A stretch of DNA of 64,000 nt from Diatrype stigma. Its lineage: Eukaryota > Ascomycota > Sordariomycetes > Xylariales > Diatrypaceae. Below, one piece after another: positions 51,163 to 62,299 of the stretch. The stretch covers positions 62,001 to 126,000 of the forward strand of contig JAKJXP020000101.1 in assembly GCA_022225965.2 (NCBI GenBank). The letters run 5' to 3'. Within the stretch, counting starts at the first letter, position 1. The number at the start of each line of letters is the position of its first letter. The position numbers and the translations under genes are program-made. The notes beneath the pieces were generated by a model, which searched no databases, was not told where the DNA came from, and was given only the letters and a program-made list of their open reading frames with translations.

Positions 51163-52860
51163 CTATACGTACTTGTACGGGTTCATGATGCCATTGGGAT
51201 CGTACAGCTGCTTGAGCTGGCGCATGAGGCCGATCTTGGTGGCGGTCTGGCTGTAGCCGATGTAGTTCTTCTTGGCGAGGCCGAGGCCGTGCTCGGCGCT
51301 GATGCTACCCTGCACGCCGGCGATCCACTCGTACACGAAGGGCTCGAGGCACCGCTCGACCGCCTTGTCGTACCGGCGCACGGCGACGTTGAGGTGCAGG
51401 TTGGAGTCGCCCATGTGGCCGTAGCCCAGGACGTCGACGACGGGGAACGACTCGTCGTCGATGGACGCGCCCGCCAGGCCCGCGTCGCGCAGCCGCTGCC
51501 GCGTGTCGTCCACCAACCGGTACAGGTCGCGCAGCGGCAGCGACACGTCGTACTTGTAGACGCCGCCGGCGTGGTTGGACACCTCGGGGATGCCCTCGCG
51601 CTGGGCCCAGAGGGCGCGCAGCTGGGTCTCGTCCTGGGCCAGCACGCCGTCGGCCACGACCTCCTTCTCGAGCACGTGCTCGAGGAACTGGCCGAGCTTC
51701 TCGGCGTCGTGGTCGGCGTTGGACCCGCTCGTCTCGATCAGGCAGTAGAAGGGGTAAGGGCCGCTGTCGAGGGGCCGCTTGGCCTCGGGCCGCACCGCGT
51801 GCAGCAGCTCCTGGGAGGGCGAGTCCATCATCTCGAAGGCCGACAGGATCTCGCCCAGCTGGGCCTTGGCCTCGCGGAAGGCCACCAGCAGCTTGTCGTA
51901 CGAGTCGACGCCCAGGAAGGCCACGTTGACGGCCTTGGGCCGCTGCGGGCAGTGGATCGACACCGCCGTGATCATGCCGATGGTGCCCTCGCCGCCGATG
52001 AAGAGCTGCTTCAGGTCGTAGCCCGTGTTGTCCTTGCGCAGCCGGCTGAGGTCGTTGAGGATGGTGCCATCGGGCAGGACGGCCTCGATGCCCAGCACGC
52101 TGCCGTGCAGGCTCCCGTAGCGCAGCAGCCGGAGGCCCCCGGCGTTGGTCGCCACGTTGCCGCCCACGTGGCAGGAGCCCTTGGCGCCGAGGTCGAGCGG
52201 GAAGATGTAGCCCTTCTCGGCGAGGAACTGGTCGGCGACCTCGAGCACGACGCCGGCGTCGACGACCAGGACGCCGCTGACGTCGTCGAAGAAGCGCACC
52301 TGGTTCATGCGGCTCGTCGACACGACGATCTCGTCGAAGACGGGCACGGACCCGCCGACGAGCCCCGTGTTCCCGCCCTGCGGCACGACCGCGAGCTTGC
52401 GGTCGTTGCAGTACTTGAGGATCTTGCTGACCTCCTCGGTCGACCCCGGCTTGAGCACCAGCTTACAGTGGCCCCGGTACTTGCGCATCCAGTCGCCGTT
52501 GTAGGGCTCGACGTCGTCGGCCGCGAGCTCCTGCGTGACGCCGTCGAGCACGGCCGACCCCCCGCCGCCGAGCAGCTCCTTGAAGTAGGCGACGTCCTCG
52601 GCCGTGATCTCGGCGAACTTGGGATCTCGCTTGATCTCCGGGTAGCTGTCGGTCGTGAACTTCGTCGCCGCGGGCCCCGCCCTCCGGGCCTGCGTGGTGC
52701 GGATGCGCCTCGCCGGCGTGCTCGACAGGCAGCGCACGGTGCCCGTGGACGGCGTCGGGTTAGAGATAGGTGTCGTGGCGGCGGTGGCGGCGGCGGGTCG
52801 GAGCAGTTTCGGCGCTGAGGCGGCCCGGATGGCCGGTGCCAACCTGGATCGGCATGCCAT
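51163..52860 (-). CDS. DLD2: Mitochondrial FAD-linked D-2-hydroxyacid dehydrogenase (Dld2/D2HGDH-like)
   Basis: Flavoprotein oxidising D-2-hydroxyglutarate or D-lactate in the mitochondrial matrix; yeast Dld2 is the closest well-known relative. Intronless, 565 residues from the ATG at 52860, chosen for its AACCATGG context. Residues 1-60 are rich in Ala, Arg, Ser and Thr and lack acidic residues, a typical mitochondrial presequence. The FAD-binding PCMH domain follows (about 128-310), with [14 protein letters not shown] (160-173), [10 protein letters not shown] (233-242) and [20 protein letters not shown] (about 274-293). The C-terminal FAD-linked oxidase domain carries [19 protein letters not shown] and [12 protein letters not shown] content is visibly higher than in the surroundings, leaving a long meaningless open frame on the opposite strand. 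Confidence 0.95.
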   Translation of the reverse strand: MACRSRLAPAIRAASAPKLLRPAAATAATTPISNPTPSTGTVRCLSSTPARRIRTTQARRAGPAATKFTTDSYPEIKRDPKFAEITAEDVAYFKELLGGGGSAVLDGVTQELAADDVEPYNGDWMRKYRGHCKLVLKPGSTEEVSKILKYCNDRKLAVVPQGGNTGLVGGSVPVFDEIVVSTSRMNQVRFFDDVSGVLVVDAGVVLEVADQFLAEKGYIFPLDLGAKGSCHVGGNVATNAGGLRLLRYGSLHGSVLGIEAVLPDGTILNDLSRLRKDNTGYDLKQLFIGGEGTIGMITAVSIHCPQRPKAVNVAFLGVDSYDKLLVAFREAKAQLGEILSAFEMMDSPSQELLHAVRPEAKRPLDSGPYPFYCLIETSGSNADHDAEKLGQFLEHVLEKEVVADGVLAQDETQLRALWAQREGIPEVSNHAGGVYKYDVSLPLRDLYRLVDDTRQRLRDAGLAGASIDDESFPVVDVLGYGHMGDSNLHLNVAVRRYDKAVERCLEPFVYEWIAGVQGSISAEHGLGLAKKNYIGYSQTATKIGLMRQLKQLYDPNGIMNPYKYV

Positions 52861-53926
52861 GGTTTGGTGGTGCGACGGAACAAGGAGATGGCAACGCAAC
52901 GGTATGCAACGCAATGCCGGTTTCTGGGTCTATCGCTCCTCGGACAAGACAAAGCAAGAGCGAAGGAAGGCTTTTCCACGGTTTGAGGGAGGAAAGTTGA
53001 ACGGTCCCTTTGCTTTGCTTTGCTTTGCTTTGCTTTCCTTTACCCCTCCAAATTCAACTCTTTAGCTGGTCTCGATAACTTAAAGCCCGTCCAGTCGCAA
53101 GGAAAGATTTGAAATTCCCGTCGTCGCGCGGCGGTTCGGGCCTTGGGCGTCCAATCACAGGCACCAATTGGTATCCACCTGTACTTGCTATAGCGCCCCG
53201 CTCCGCATGGAATTAGGTTCCCGAGGTCTTTGAGGTCAAGGGGCAGGTGCAGGTGGTAGGTAGGTACGGTATTGAACATAGGAACGGCTTAACGGCTTCA
53301 ATGCGACAGCTTTTGTTCAATATGGCGGTATGTAGGTATTTGTCATATTCGCCCTCCAGTTGGCAGTCATTTCTTTCTGAGTTGGTATCCTCTCATCACA
53401 CAGCATATCACTGGTCTTCGTACTTGGGCAGTCTTCCCTCTGGTGCGGTTCTGCTGTTCTGCTGTTCTGCGGTTCTACACTCGCGATATTACTTCATACA
53501 TATGGGTTATTAGTAGTTGTTTAGTAGTGCTTCGGCCACAAAAGATTACCGATTAATTATGTACCTATTCGGGTAGTGTCGGGTCCCAAATCCCGGCGCA
53601 TGGTTCGAGGCTTTCTCTTACCCACAACTGGAATTGTGCACTGGTGCTATACGCTAATAGTAGCTGAGAGAAATTCCGGTCACCAGGCAGTGCAGCCAGG
53701 CAAGCATTTAACGCTGCATTACCTACGAATACAACCTTGGAACCTTGGAAGCCTGTGGAATTACCCAAATCCTGACTAGTAGGTGTCCTATGCATGCTGT
53801 AGTGGTGACCAGTTTTTGACGCATTACAAAAGTAGGCAAACCCTCTTGTTCTCCGGAGTCCCCCCGAAGCTCTCTATATCTCCGCTAATATGTTCGAAAA
53901 GCACACAAGCATATCGATTTGTAACA
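52861..53926. other. Intergenic region upstream of the dehydrogenase
   Basis: Contains a TTTGC pentanucleotide repeat (53008-53035), about 150 bp from the dehydrogenase start, and a two-unit AACCTTGG motif at 53733-53748. No gene seen before the tRNA. Confidence 0.5.
53008..53035. repeat. CTTTG pentanucleotide repeat in promoter region
   Basis: Five to six tandem CTTTG units upstream of the minus-strand dehydrogenase. Confidence 0.8.
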
Positions 53927-54083
53927 GCCGGTTTGGCCGAGTGGTGAGCTACCTTTCTGACTTTCTTTTAACTGACCAGTGTTACTAACAACCTTCATAG
54001 GTTAAGGCGATGGTTTTAAGTAACTACAAGTTGCAAAAACACCATTATCGAGAGATGCGCAGGTTCGAACCCTGCAGCCGGCA
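53927..54083 (+). tRNA. tRNA-Leu(UAA) with an anticodon-loop intron and an extra D-loop insertion
   Basis: Acceptor stem GCCGGTT (53927-53933) pairs with AGCCGGC (54076-54082), followed by discriminator A. The A box TGGCCGAGTGG is at 53934-53944 and the B box GGTTCGAACCC at 54062-54072. The anticodon stem is ATGGT/ACCAT (54010-54014 with 54041-54045) and the anticodon TAA is at 54017-54019. A long variable arm (ATC-GAGA-GAT) marks the class II Leu type. The T stem is GCAGG/CCTGC. A standard intron of about 19 nt follows position 37 (54021-54039). Unusually, the D-loop is interrupted at 53944-54000 (see separate entry); without both inserts the RNA is 81 nt. T5 at 54088-54092 is the likely Pol III terminator. 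If the D-loop insert cannot be removed, the gene is a pseudogene. Confidence 0.9.
53944..54000 (+). other. Spliceosomal-type intron-like insertion in the tRNA D-loop
   Basis: A 57-nt insert starting GTGAGC, with TACTAAC at 53983-53989 and ending CATAG. The branch-point A would lie 12 nt from the end. Exact removal from GT to AG joins GAGTG to GTTAAGGCG, recreating the usual Leu-tRNA D-arm. The A box is not disrupted because the first G of the insert completes it. Excision and mechanism are inferred; nothing like the anticodon-stem context recognised by the tRNA splicing endonuclease is apparent. Confidence 0.75.
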
Positions 54084-55482
54084 TATATTTTTGAATATTT
54101 TTATCTTGATTTTGCTTTGTTTTTATATTCTGTCTTTTCTTTTCTCTCCCTTTCTTTCCTTCGTGGTTGATCCCGTTGTTCGTAATTGCAAGGCCATGTG
54201 TCATAAGTTATCTTTTCTCAGAAGGAGTATACCAGGGTAGGCATTCTTCGCGATCTGGTATGAATCCTAGCAGCATCTACGTCGTAGTCGTACCTGTCTG
54301 TAAGTCCCGGGGACTGGCGTCCATTATTAGACAGGCCGTGCAGCTGCCGTGGTATGCTATGAGCCTCTCCCAGAGGAGCTTCTACCAGAGGCTGGGGCAT
54401 ACTTAGGTAACTACTCACCTACCTTCTTACTTACATCAATGCTGCATGCACATGGCGCTGAACATGTATGCGTAGGCGCCCGGTCCAAAGCCAGGCTCAC
54501 ACATGACAGCACTAAATCTTGGTTAAATCTTGGCGCAGATGGGGAAACCATTCGAGTTTGCACTTGGGGGGTTGAAAGGGGAGTGGGGGTGGAGGGGGAG
54601 AAGGGGGGGTTAATGCTTCGGTGGCAGACATACTCTCTGGCGACTCGCTTTACAGCGGCTCGAGGGGCAACTGGCTAAGAAAGGTTAATCCAACCTCCCA
54701 CTCATTGCGAATGTTACACGCTGAGGTTACAGACGGTTCGGATTGACCTGTTGCGCTGCTCTGAGGGAGGTTTGCCGGCTGCATGACTTGGATTCATTGC
54801 TCCTTATTACGTGGCCGCAACTGGCGTCCTGCCAGAGATACCAGAAGTGTATATACCCAGGTGCCTAGGTAGGATACAGATGTAGTCACGTGGTGGGGGA
54901 GAACTCCAAAGTAACCACGGAACCGTTTGATGAAGTGAGTGTCTATATGATGCTAGAGGCTTGCTATACTTCGGCTTCCCGGGGTACCCAAGTCATGGAG
55001 GGTACTGGTTAGCCAGAGACAAATGGGGATCGATTTGGTATCAAGTAGATTCATCAATTAGACACGCGAGATGTACACCTCTACCAGCTATATATATGTC
55101 TCTTGTCAAGTCCGTCCACCCTCTTTACTTCATCTTATTAATCGCTTAGGGAATCGATATGTTGCAGGCCCTAGTGAGGTATTATGTACGAGGTTGATAT
55201 GTTCCGAAGATGAAAGGTGTGTACGTGAACTGGTGTGAAGCTCTGATGGCTGGGCCTCCTGGAAGGTATCTTTTTTCTTTCGACACCTTCGCTGAGTTCC
55301 CGAGGTGATTAGAAAATTACGTTAAAGCATCCGCTGGTATAAACAATCCGTCATTCATGCCTGTTAAACCGTCGTTCGCTGAGACCCCCATGGGAAAAGT
55401 ATGCCGGTCCCCGCCGAGCTGTTTGCGTTTGGAAGAGAATAGACCGCGTCTAAAGATGTGTTGGTGGTTTTGGTGGTATTGG
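54084..55482. other. Intergenic region
   Basis: Between the tRNA and the 3' end of the membrane-protein gene. Contains a GGGGG-rich purine block near 54570-54610. No gene seen. Confidence 0.45.
54088..54092 (+). terminator. Pol III oligo-T terminator of tRNA-Leu
   Basis: TTTTT begins five bases after the tRNA 3' end; more T4-T5 runs follow within 60 bp. Confidence 0.75.
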
Positions 55483-56049
55483 TTAGGAGAACTGCGATCG
55501 ATCTTTCTCCTTGAGACCACCAATGTTGTCCATATCGATCGAGTAGAACCCGTTACTATTTTCTTTCTCGTACGCTGGGAGCTGCTCCTCCTTGACAGGT
55601 TCGAGACCGACTGTTGCATCACCAACACGAACGACAAGAACGCGCCCACTCTGCCGGCGGCCGTTTTCGTCATGCTCATCGGGGAAGGTGATATGGATTT
55701 CGGGAATGTTGTTCGGCGAATGGGGGGGTGAGTTCGGGTCGGCTAACATGGGGCGGCCATTCACAACGACGATACTTTGACGGCCATCCGCTGTCTGGAT
55801 GGTAAGGGTGTTGCGACCGTCGCCTTGTTTTATATCGCTATACTGGGGTAGTGCCTCCTCGGGTGTTGTCTGTCGATGTCTCATCCGTCGTAGCACTATA
55901 AGTATGGCGATGAGTACGAGGCCGAAGAAGGCCACGCCAAGCAAGGCGATCATGAGGTTCATCACCGTGCCGGAGCCATCATTATCGTCCGAGTCGCGGC
56001 GGCCGAGAACGGCCTTGGTGGGGGTAATGAAATCGGGAAGAGGAGACAT
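55483..56049 (-). CDS. Single-pass membrane protein of unknown function with LPxY motifs
   Basis: Intronless, 188 residues from the ATG at 56049 (MSPLPDFITPTKAVLG). One strong membrane segment covers about residues 30-54 (VMNLMIALLGVAFFGLVLIA and onward), followed by a basic stop-transfer stretch RRMRHR. With a short N-terminus and the positive charges after the helix, an N-out/C-in arrangement is expected. The tail of about 130 residues is hydrophilic and holds ALPQYSD (about 66-72) and QLPAYEKE near the end. These LPxY motifs resemble the PY-type motifs that bind WW domains of Rsp5/Nedd4 ubiquitin ligases. A compact segment EIHITFPDEHDENG...RVLVVRVGD lies between. I believe related proteins occur in other Sordariomycetes as uncharacterised entries. 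Function unknown. Confidence 0.78.
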   Translation of the reverse strand: MSPLPDFITPTKAVLGRRDSDDNDGSGTVMNLMIALLGVAFFGLVLIAILIVLRRMRHRQTTPEEALPQYSDIKQGDGRNTLTIQTADGRQSIVVVNGRPMLADPNSPPHSPNNIPEIHITFPDEHDENGRRQSGRVLVVRVGDATVGLEPVKEEQLPAYEKENSNGFYSIDMDNIGGLKEKDRSQFS

Positions 56050-59000
56050 GATGATGTGGGTGTTGATCACACTGTTTAGCGCTACCTAGTAGTTATCCTG
56101 CTCGAAGGGAAAAGGCTGTAATCGACGGCTGAGCTGCATGGAAAAAGAAAGGCAGAGGTTAGCTTTAGTTGATCGTTATTGACCGGGGTGGCGGGTGGCT
56201 TCGAGACATCGGCATCAAAGGGATGAGGGATGGACAAGGCCGACTCACAGAAGGGGGGATCTCGGCCTAGCAAGATATTATTGTAATCGGCTGTCGGTTT
56301 AGTCAAGACAAAAAGACTGGACAGTGACAGCTGAAAGAATGAAGCTGAAACTAATGTAATGAATGACAATGCTAAGGGGATTAAGGGAGGGACAGCAGAG
56401 TGTAAGGAGTGAGTGAGCGCCCTGACTAGACCGACGACGATGACAGCGACGATGAAGGATCGTGGAGGGAGGGAAAGCCGGAAAGGAGAAGGAAAGGTCG
56501 AGATCAAATGTAAGGAAACTTCGGTAGAGATCAACCCCCGTGTGGGTCCCCACCTGGGCACTTACTTACCCAGCTTCGACGATCCACAGCACGATCCGAT
56601 GGGCCAATGGCAGTAGAGCAAGCGTGAGGGATCGCAGGGATCCCAGGTAGGAATCCTTACCACTACGCAGTCTCCACTGCTATCATGGGGCTATCATAGG
56701 TCCCGCTAGCCAAACAAAGCACTGACCACCTCTTGCTGTAGCAGGGAATCACCAGGCACAGCGCTCTGATTCGCTGGTGCTTTGGACAGGCCCTGCACTC
56801 AAGTAAACGAAACCACAAAACCCGCAAAACCACGCTCCTGTGGGGGGTGTTTAAGCGGCTGGCAATTTTAGTGATCGGCCAATAGACAGATGCCATCGTC
56901 GATTTAGGTGGGCAGAACTGACCAGAACGGTTAACATGCATGACGAACTTGGATGAACCACAGGCGACAGGGCTGCAGCAGGGGAAGGTGGACGTCGAAT
57001 TCCAGGTTCGGCTGGAAGCTCTCAGTCGGCCAGTCAAGGAAATGTACATAACCACCAAGACCGCAACCAGAGCTACATATGCTGATGTGTCTGCCGCTGT
57101 CCGGCGCCCTGTCGCTGCCTGTAGAAGCACATTGTGATCCGAGCTTGCCAGATCCGAAAAGGGTTGCATGCGCCGATGAGGGCGTTGGGCGTCCGGATGT
57201 CCTGGCGTCTACTAACTATCCAGACTATATAGCCTGCCACCCATTGAGTAAGCTGTCAGGCTGTCAGTCAGACTTCGACGTTCGAGAAGCTCTGTCTTGG
57301 TATACGTATACGAAGGTAAGCAATCAACAAAATTGGGGGCAGAAGTCGTTGTTTGGACCCAATCGAGGGAAGAAAAGGGCTCGTCACCGTGAGCGACTGG
57401 CGACGACAGCATACTGAGTACCGAGATGCATGAAATATTTGCGGCAAGAGCGAGAACTTCGCACGCCTTCGTATCACATCACACGAGAGACGCCAGAACA
57501 GTATTGTCTGGTACGGGGCCTGTCCCCTTTGCACGGAGCTCTTTCGAAGCGCCATGATGTGTTCCCATGCTGCCATGGTATGAGCCCGTTGTCAAAGAAA
57601 CTTCTTGGAGACGGAATCTGGGCATGGGTTTGGGTATGTATGAGATGGTCGAAGGCAGCATCATCTATTTATACGGAATGATGCGGCGAGCACATGATTA
57701 TGTGATCTAGCTAATTTTGTAGGGCTCCCCTTCCCCGAGAGCTTATTTTAACACCCGACTGTATTGCTATGGGTTCATCAAAAGGCTGATGGGCACTCCT
57801 GCCAATAAACAGAGCGGCAACCCAACCTCTCCGTCAACTGCACTGGCGCTGACCTTTAGTAGGCTCCTTCCTGGCTGTCATCCGAGACATAGCGGGATCT
57901 GACAGCTGAAGCATTGTGCTGGTGAACGGCATCCGCTGTAGAGTCGCACATCCGAAGTCCCGGTCTCATAGGAATGGCCACGGACACTAGGTTACAGGAA
58001 AGAGTCCGTCCGTCATCTCGATGTTTCCTATTAGCTTCGATCCAGTTTGATCAAGCTGAGCCCCCACGCTCATGCGCATCACGGGAGGCAATTTCCTCAC
58101 TTCTCGACACAGGGCGCACGGCGGACCGCCTGCTTAGGACGATGTGTTGCCCTTCAGTCACACATTCTTATGCGAGTGAGCGACTGTCGCCTTGGCCTTG
58201 AGCATAAAATGGGAGTATGGATCGAATGCGAACATAAGCAAGGCATCGAAGCAATTCGCCCCCTAGCTGGGCATGTTTCCGCGCTTATGCGTCCTTCTTG
58301 CATATTCAGCATAAGCAATGTTATTGAAGGGCTACTCATGAGTGACAAAGGGCAATATGAGCTTGAGTACACTGGCTGGCTACCTATACCTCGCGTCAAC
58401 TCAAACCTAGGGGTTTGAAATGAACCTCTTATCAGTCACTTCATCTTGGCGGTCGTCATTTATTGATCGCTTAAAGTCGAATTAGGTTCAAGTAGTGCAG
58501 GATCAAGCCAGACTTGTTTTGACTGCTGTTTTGATATAGGCACTAGCGCTTGGTATTCTCATCTCGCCGACACTTGAGACATATCATTCCACTAGTGCCA
58601 ACGCAGTGTGTCTAGTCTCAGATTCTCTTGCAAGATCTTACTTGGTGAGTCTAGTCTACCGGCGAGTATTGACAATGAGAGTACTGTGGATCTGGGGATT
58701 TGTGTCATGGAGTCATAACATAGTTGGAAACGAAACAAACCAACCCAACCCAACAGGGTTGTTGTGGGAAACGGGATTACCAACCAACGATTTTGACGGT
58801 CGAGGCGAGCCTTTGCTGCTGTGCGACAAGAATGGGCGCCTGGTTGAAGCCAGTACCATAACCTCGGGGCATTGCGGTATGACTGGTGAGAGATGAGCAT
58901 AACCTGATGTGAGACCCCGCGATGCTCGGCAAGGGGATGTTGGTACTGGAAACATGACGGGAAAAGCCGACATTGGTCTGCATTCCCAAGGATGATTACT

Positions 59001-61061
59001 GCGTTCCTGTAACAGCATCATGATAAAGAAACCGACATTCTTGTTTCGCACTGCATCCCATCTATCCCTTGCCTTCCTAGATCCATCTCTGGTAAATGGG
59101 ACCTGCGAGTGTCTAAAAGAAGACACTAGGTATACGTAGGACCGTCGTAGGTATCCCGAGCCCACCTAATCGTGGTCAAGTCTTAGAGTTCACAATGGAA
59201 ACCCCAAACTCCGTGGCCAGAAGCGATCGTGCTGTATTCTCAACGAGGAAAGTGTCTGTAGATAGCTATGCTTCAGTCACTATCTTCGAGGATACTTGTA
59301 TACTATACATGTCTTAGTGAGGCATCTCACGATAGGTGATCTGTCCATAGGCTCGAATATGAACTTAGTTATACGCTTGTAGACGAGTGGTGACGCACCC
59401 CGAGGACCGGGGTTTAGAAACAATACTGCGTGGCGCCATATCTATTCACAATTTCCAGCCCAGCTAAAGCAAGACCAGTGAGGACTAGGTTCGGCATGAT
59501 CAAGGGGTTTGTAGATTAGCAGGTCGATGGGCATGTATTATGGCAGAGCCACATGAGTGATCTGCCTTGTACACCCGTCCCTCTGTACCACGACTTCGTA
59601 TGTCACATACTTCATGGTAGCGTATGTGTCTACCTAACTCATCAATTTTGTAGATACTAGATCAAGTAGTAATACTGTTGGACTCGCCCTTCCTTCTAGC
59701 CTCCGCGGTTCCTACAATCTACCCCTTGGCAAAACCATCGATAGTTGTCTATCACGCCTTTACAAGAAGGAACAGATAAGGCAACTAGAATTTCAACGGA
59801 CGGTTTCGACGAGTTGCCTAATGACGAGATCCTTATCTTCGCGGAAACCCAGCCTTCTTTCTTTCTTGATGTCATATTAAGCCATACTAGTTCGAACATA
59901 TCCCTACCTGTCTATACCCCTCTTGCTGTGTTCTATAAGCCAGTTATATACACCTTTCTCGTATGCATAGCATTTCAGCCCCCACCAAGCATGCGCCGTC
60001 GCAATCAGTCGAAGAACAAGAAATAAGTGCAAAGACGAGACCGCCGGCATTATTCTATATTCGCCGCACATAGATCAAACCTACTTGTTCGTCACTGGTT
60101 GTATAGGAGGAGCAGACAAGTAGCATTGGTACCAAGACACACCCAGCTTTCATCTATTCCGTATATACCTCAACGATCGACCCCATTTAGTGAAGCCCTT
60201 GGTGAGTAACTTCCACGTCATTGGAACCGTTTCAAACCAAGTACTATGAAGCGTTGTACATCCCGTTAGTTTGCGCCATGTTGATGCATAAGTTCAAACC
60301 CCCTTTCCCCAGGAGGAACGAGCAGGCTGAGAGTGTTGCCTAGTCGCCTAGGCTCAGGTTTTTGCCTCTGATATCCAAGTCGCCACCCTTCATGCTAGCC
60401 TTACTTCTTCTTGACCCGTCCTAGCAAGTTCCCAGGCGCTCCCATTCTCCATTCTCCATTCTGGCAAGAATCGATCGTTGACCCAGGCGTATAGATACAG
60501 GTTCTTGGGGGCTCTTAACGGTTCATGACATACCGCTGCATCGCCGTCGAAATAGTACAACGACCGGTCATTGAGCAGCTATAGCCTATCAGTAGACTGC
60601 CCAGACTGCTGGACTTGGAGGTAAAAGAAGCTTGCGAAAGCAACAACGAAAAAAGAAGCAAAAAAGAAGAAGCGCTACTGCAAGCAACGGTCAAGGGTTG
60701 ACCGGCATTGGCTGCGCCTGCGTCGCCTGTCCATTTTTAAGCTTCCAAGGTTCTAATCTTAACAACCCGGACGCTAGCTTAGTGTATCGGGACCCATTTA
60801 TACCCCATTTCCACAGCTACGCTACGTCAAACCCCGGAGATAGACGGGCGAGTTCCTCTGGCCAGTCCCGTCGCATTCTCCTCCTCCCACAACTCCATTA
60901 GCGTTACCGCATCTACATACATATTTTAGGTGGTATGTAAAGAGATCCCGTCACTCCATTTTTATTTTAGGACAGCGACCCGCGCCCGCGCATTTCGTTC
61001 TTATATTGTTTCCCGTGGGACGATCTCGGCGCTGCATCGTTCCCATCATCACCACGACACT

Positions 61062-61096
61062 GCACCTGCACCTGCACCTGCACCTGCGCCTGCGCC
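61062..61096. repeat. CACCTG hexanucleotide repeat
   Basis: About six copies, CACCTG then CGCCTG. Confidence 0.85.
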
Positions 61097-61250
61097 CACC
61101 TACTGCTAGCCGGGTCAACTGGTGGGAAGGGTCTTGGTGTACGAAGTACATACAGGCTAAGCGCAGCGTGCTTCAGAGTTGCTAGACTGCCTGCTGCCTG
61201 ACTGCAGGTGGGATAGGAATTAGACCCCGAGGAAACGACAGAAGAAACGA

Positions 61251-61300
61251 CGAGCGAGCGAGTGAGTGAGTGAGTGTTCTGACTGTTCTGACTGTTCTGC
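61251..61300. repeat. GAGC/GAGT tetranucleotide repeat followed by GTTCTGACT repeat
   Basis: GAGCGAGCGAGTGAGTGAGTGAGTG is followed directly by three TGTTCTGAC-type units. Confidence 0.8.
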
Positions 61301-62260
61301 TCTGTTCTGTTGGTGGTAGCACATGCCTATCCCATTCCTTTCCCATTCCAATACAGGCCAACTAGCGATATTCGAGATCCACCTCGAGGACGACTTATCA
61401 CAAGTATCACAAGTACCACGAGTACCACGAGTACACCTACCTCACCTCCAAGGTTCCAAGTTGTTGTTATACCGCAGCACACGTCGAGCAGGAATCTGGC
61501 TATAGGGCACTGCAACCAATCAGCAAATAGCGTAACTATCTGCTTTCGACCTGCAAACGGCCTGTCAGCCAACCAGCTCAGGCACCTCTCGGCAAACAAG
61601 CAGGCAAGCAGACAGGCAACGCTAGCAGGCAAGCAAGCAAGGCTATCAGCCAGACCAAGATTGAAGGGGACAGGGTTGCAACACGACCATCCAGCCCAGC
61701 TCTTTGAGACAAGCTCCGACTGCACCATTGCTCGGGCTTCTCTAAAAGTACCAGTATATACTACCTGCGTACCTTATGTACGTACCTACCACCTACCACC
61801 TACCACCTACCTACGCCAGCCGCCGCACTTGAATACAGCATCGACAGATTCGAATCGCGTGCCTTACCTACTTGACACATACTCATACTGCATGCAAGTA
61901 GGTAGCTTAACTCTAAAAGCAACCTCTCTGAGCCTGCAGTCGAGACCCCCCCGTCCCTCCCCCCTTGACGCAGGAATTCCTGTTACCTGAATACACCACA
62001 GGTTGTACTAAGTCTGGTACTAGCCCAGCCTGCTACAAGCTACTTCAACTAACTTCAGCTAGGCACTCTGGTGACCAGGTACCACACTTCGTACAGTACA
62101 TACAGGTATAGCTACCATACAGGCAGAGCTACCACGTACTAGGGACTCCCCAGGTGCTGCTGTGGGATTATATTCGGAAACGCCCTCCCCTGTCTAGAAA
62201 ACTGGTCCATTGAAACTTTAGGGGACCCAGGGCTGCCAGGGATCCAGGGGACCTCCAGTC

Positions 62261-62299
62261 GCTACCGCACTACCGCACTACCGCACTACCGCGCTACCG
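62261..62299. repeat. CTACCGCA 8-bp tandem repeat
   Basis: About five copies, the last with a single change. Confidence 0.85.

Noticed and set aside
51289..52818. 509-codon open frame on the plus strand opposite the Dld2-like gene
   Set aside because: Mirror of a GC-rich coding gene with strong third-position bias; the product is low-complexity (Val/Gly/His/Asp-rich) and has no domain.
58713..59165. 150-codon minus-strand frame
   Set aside because: No domain, composition like noncoding sequence, and other frames open in the same place.
59745..60026. 93-codon plus-strand frame with a hydrophobic stretch
   Set aside because: Looks protein-like in places but has no conserved motif I can name and no flanking exons.
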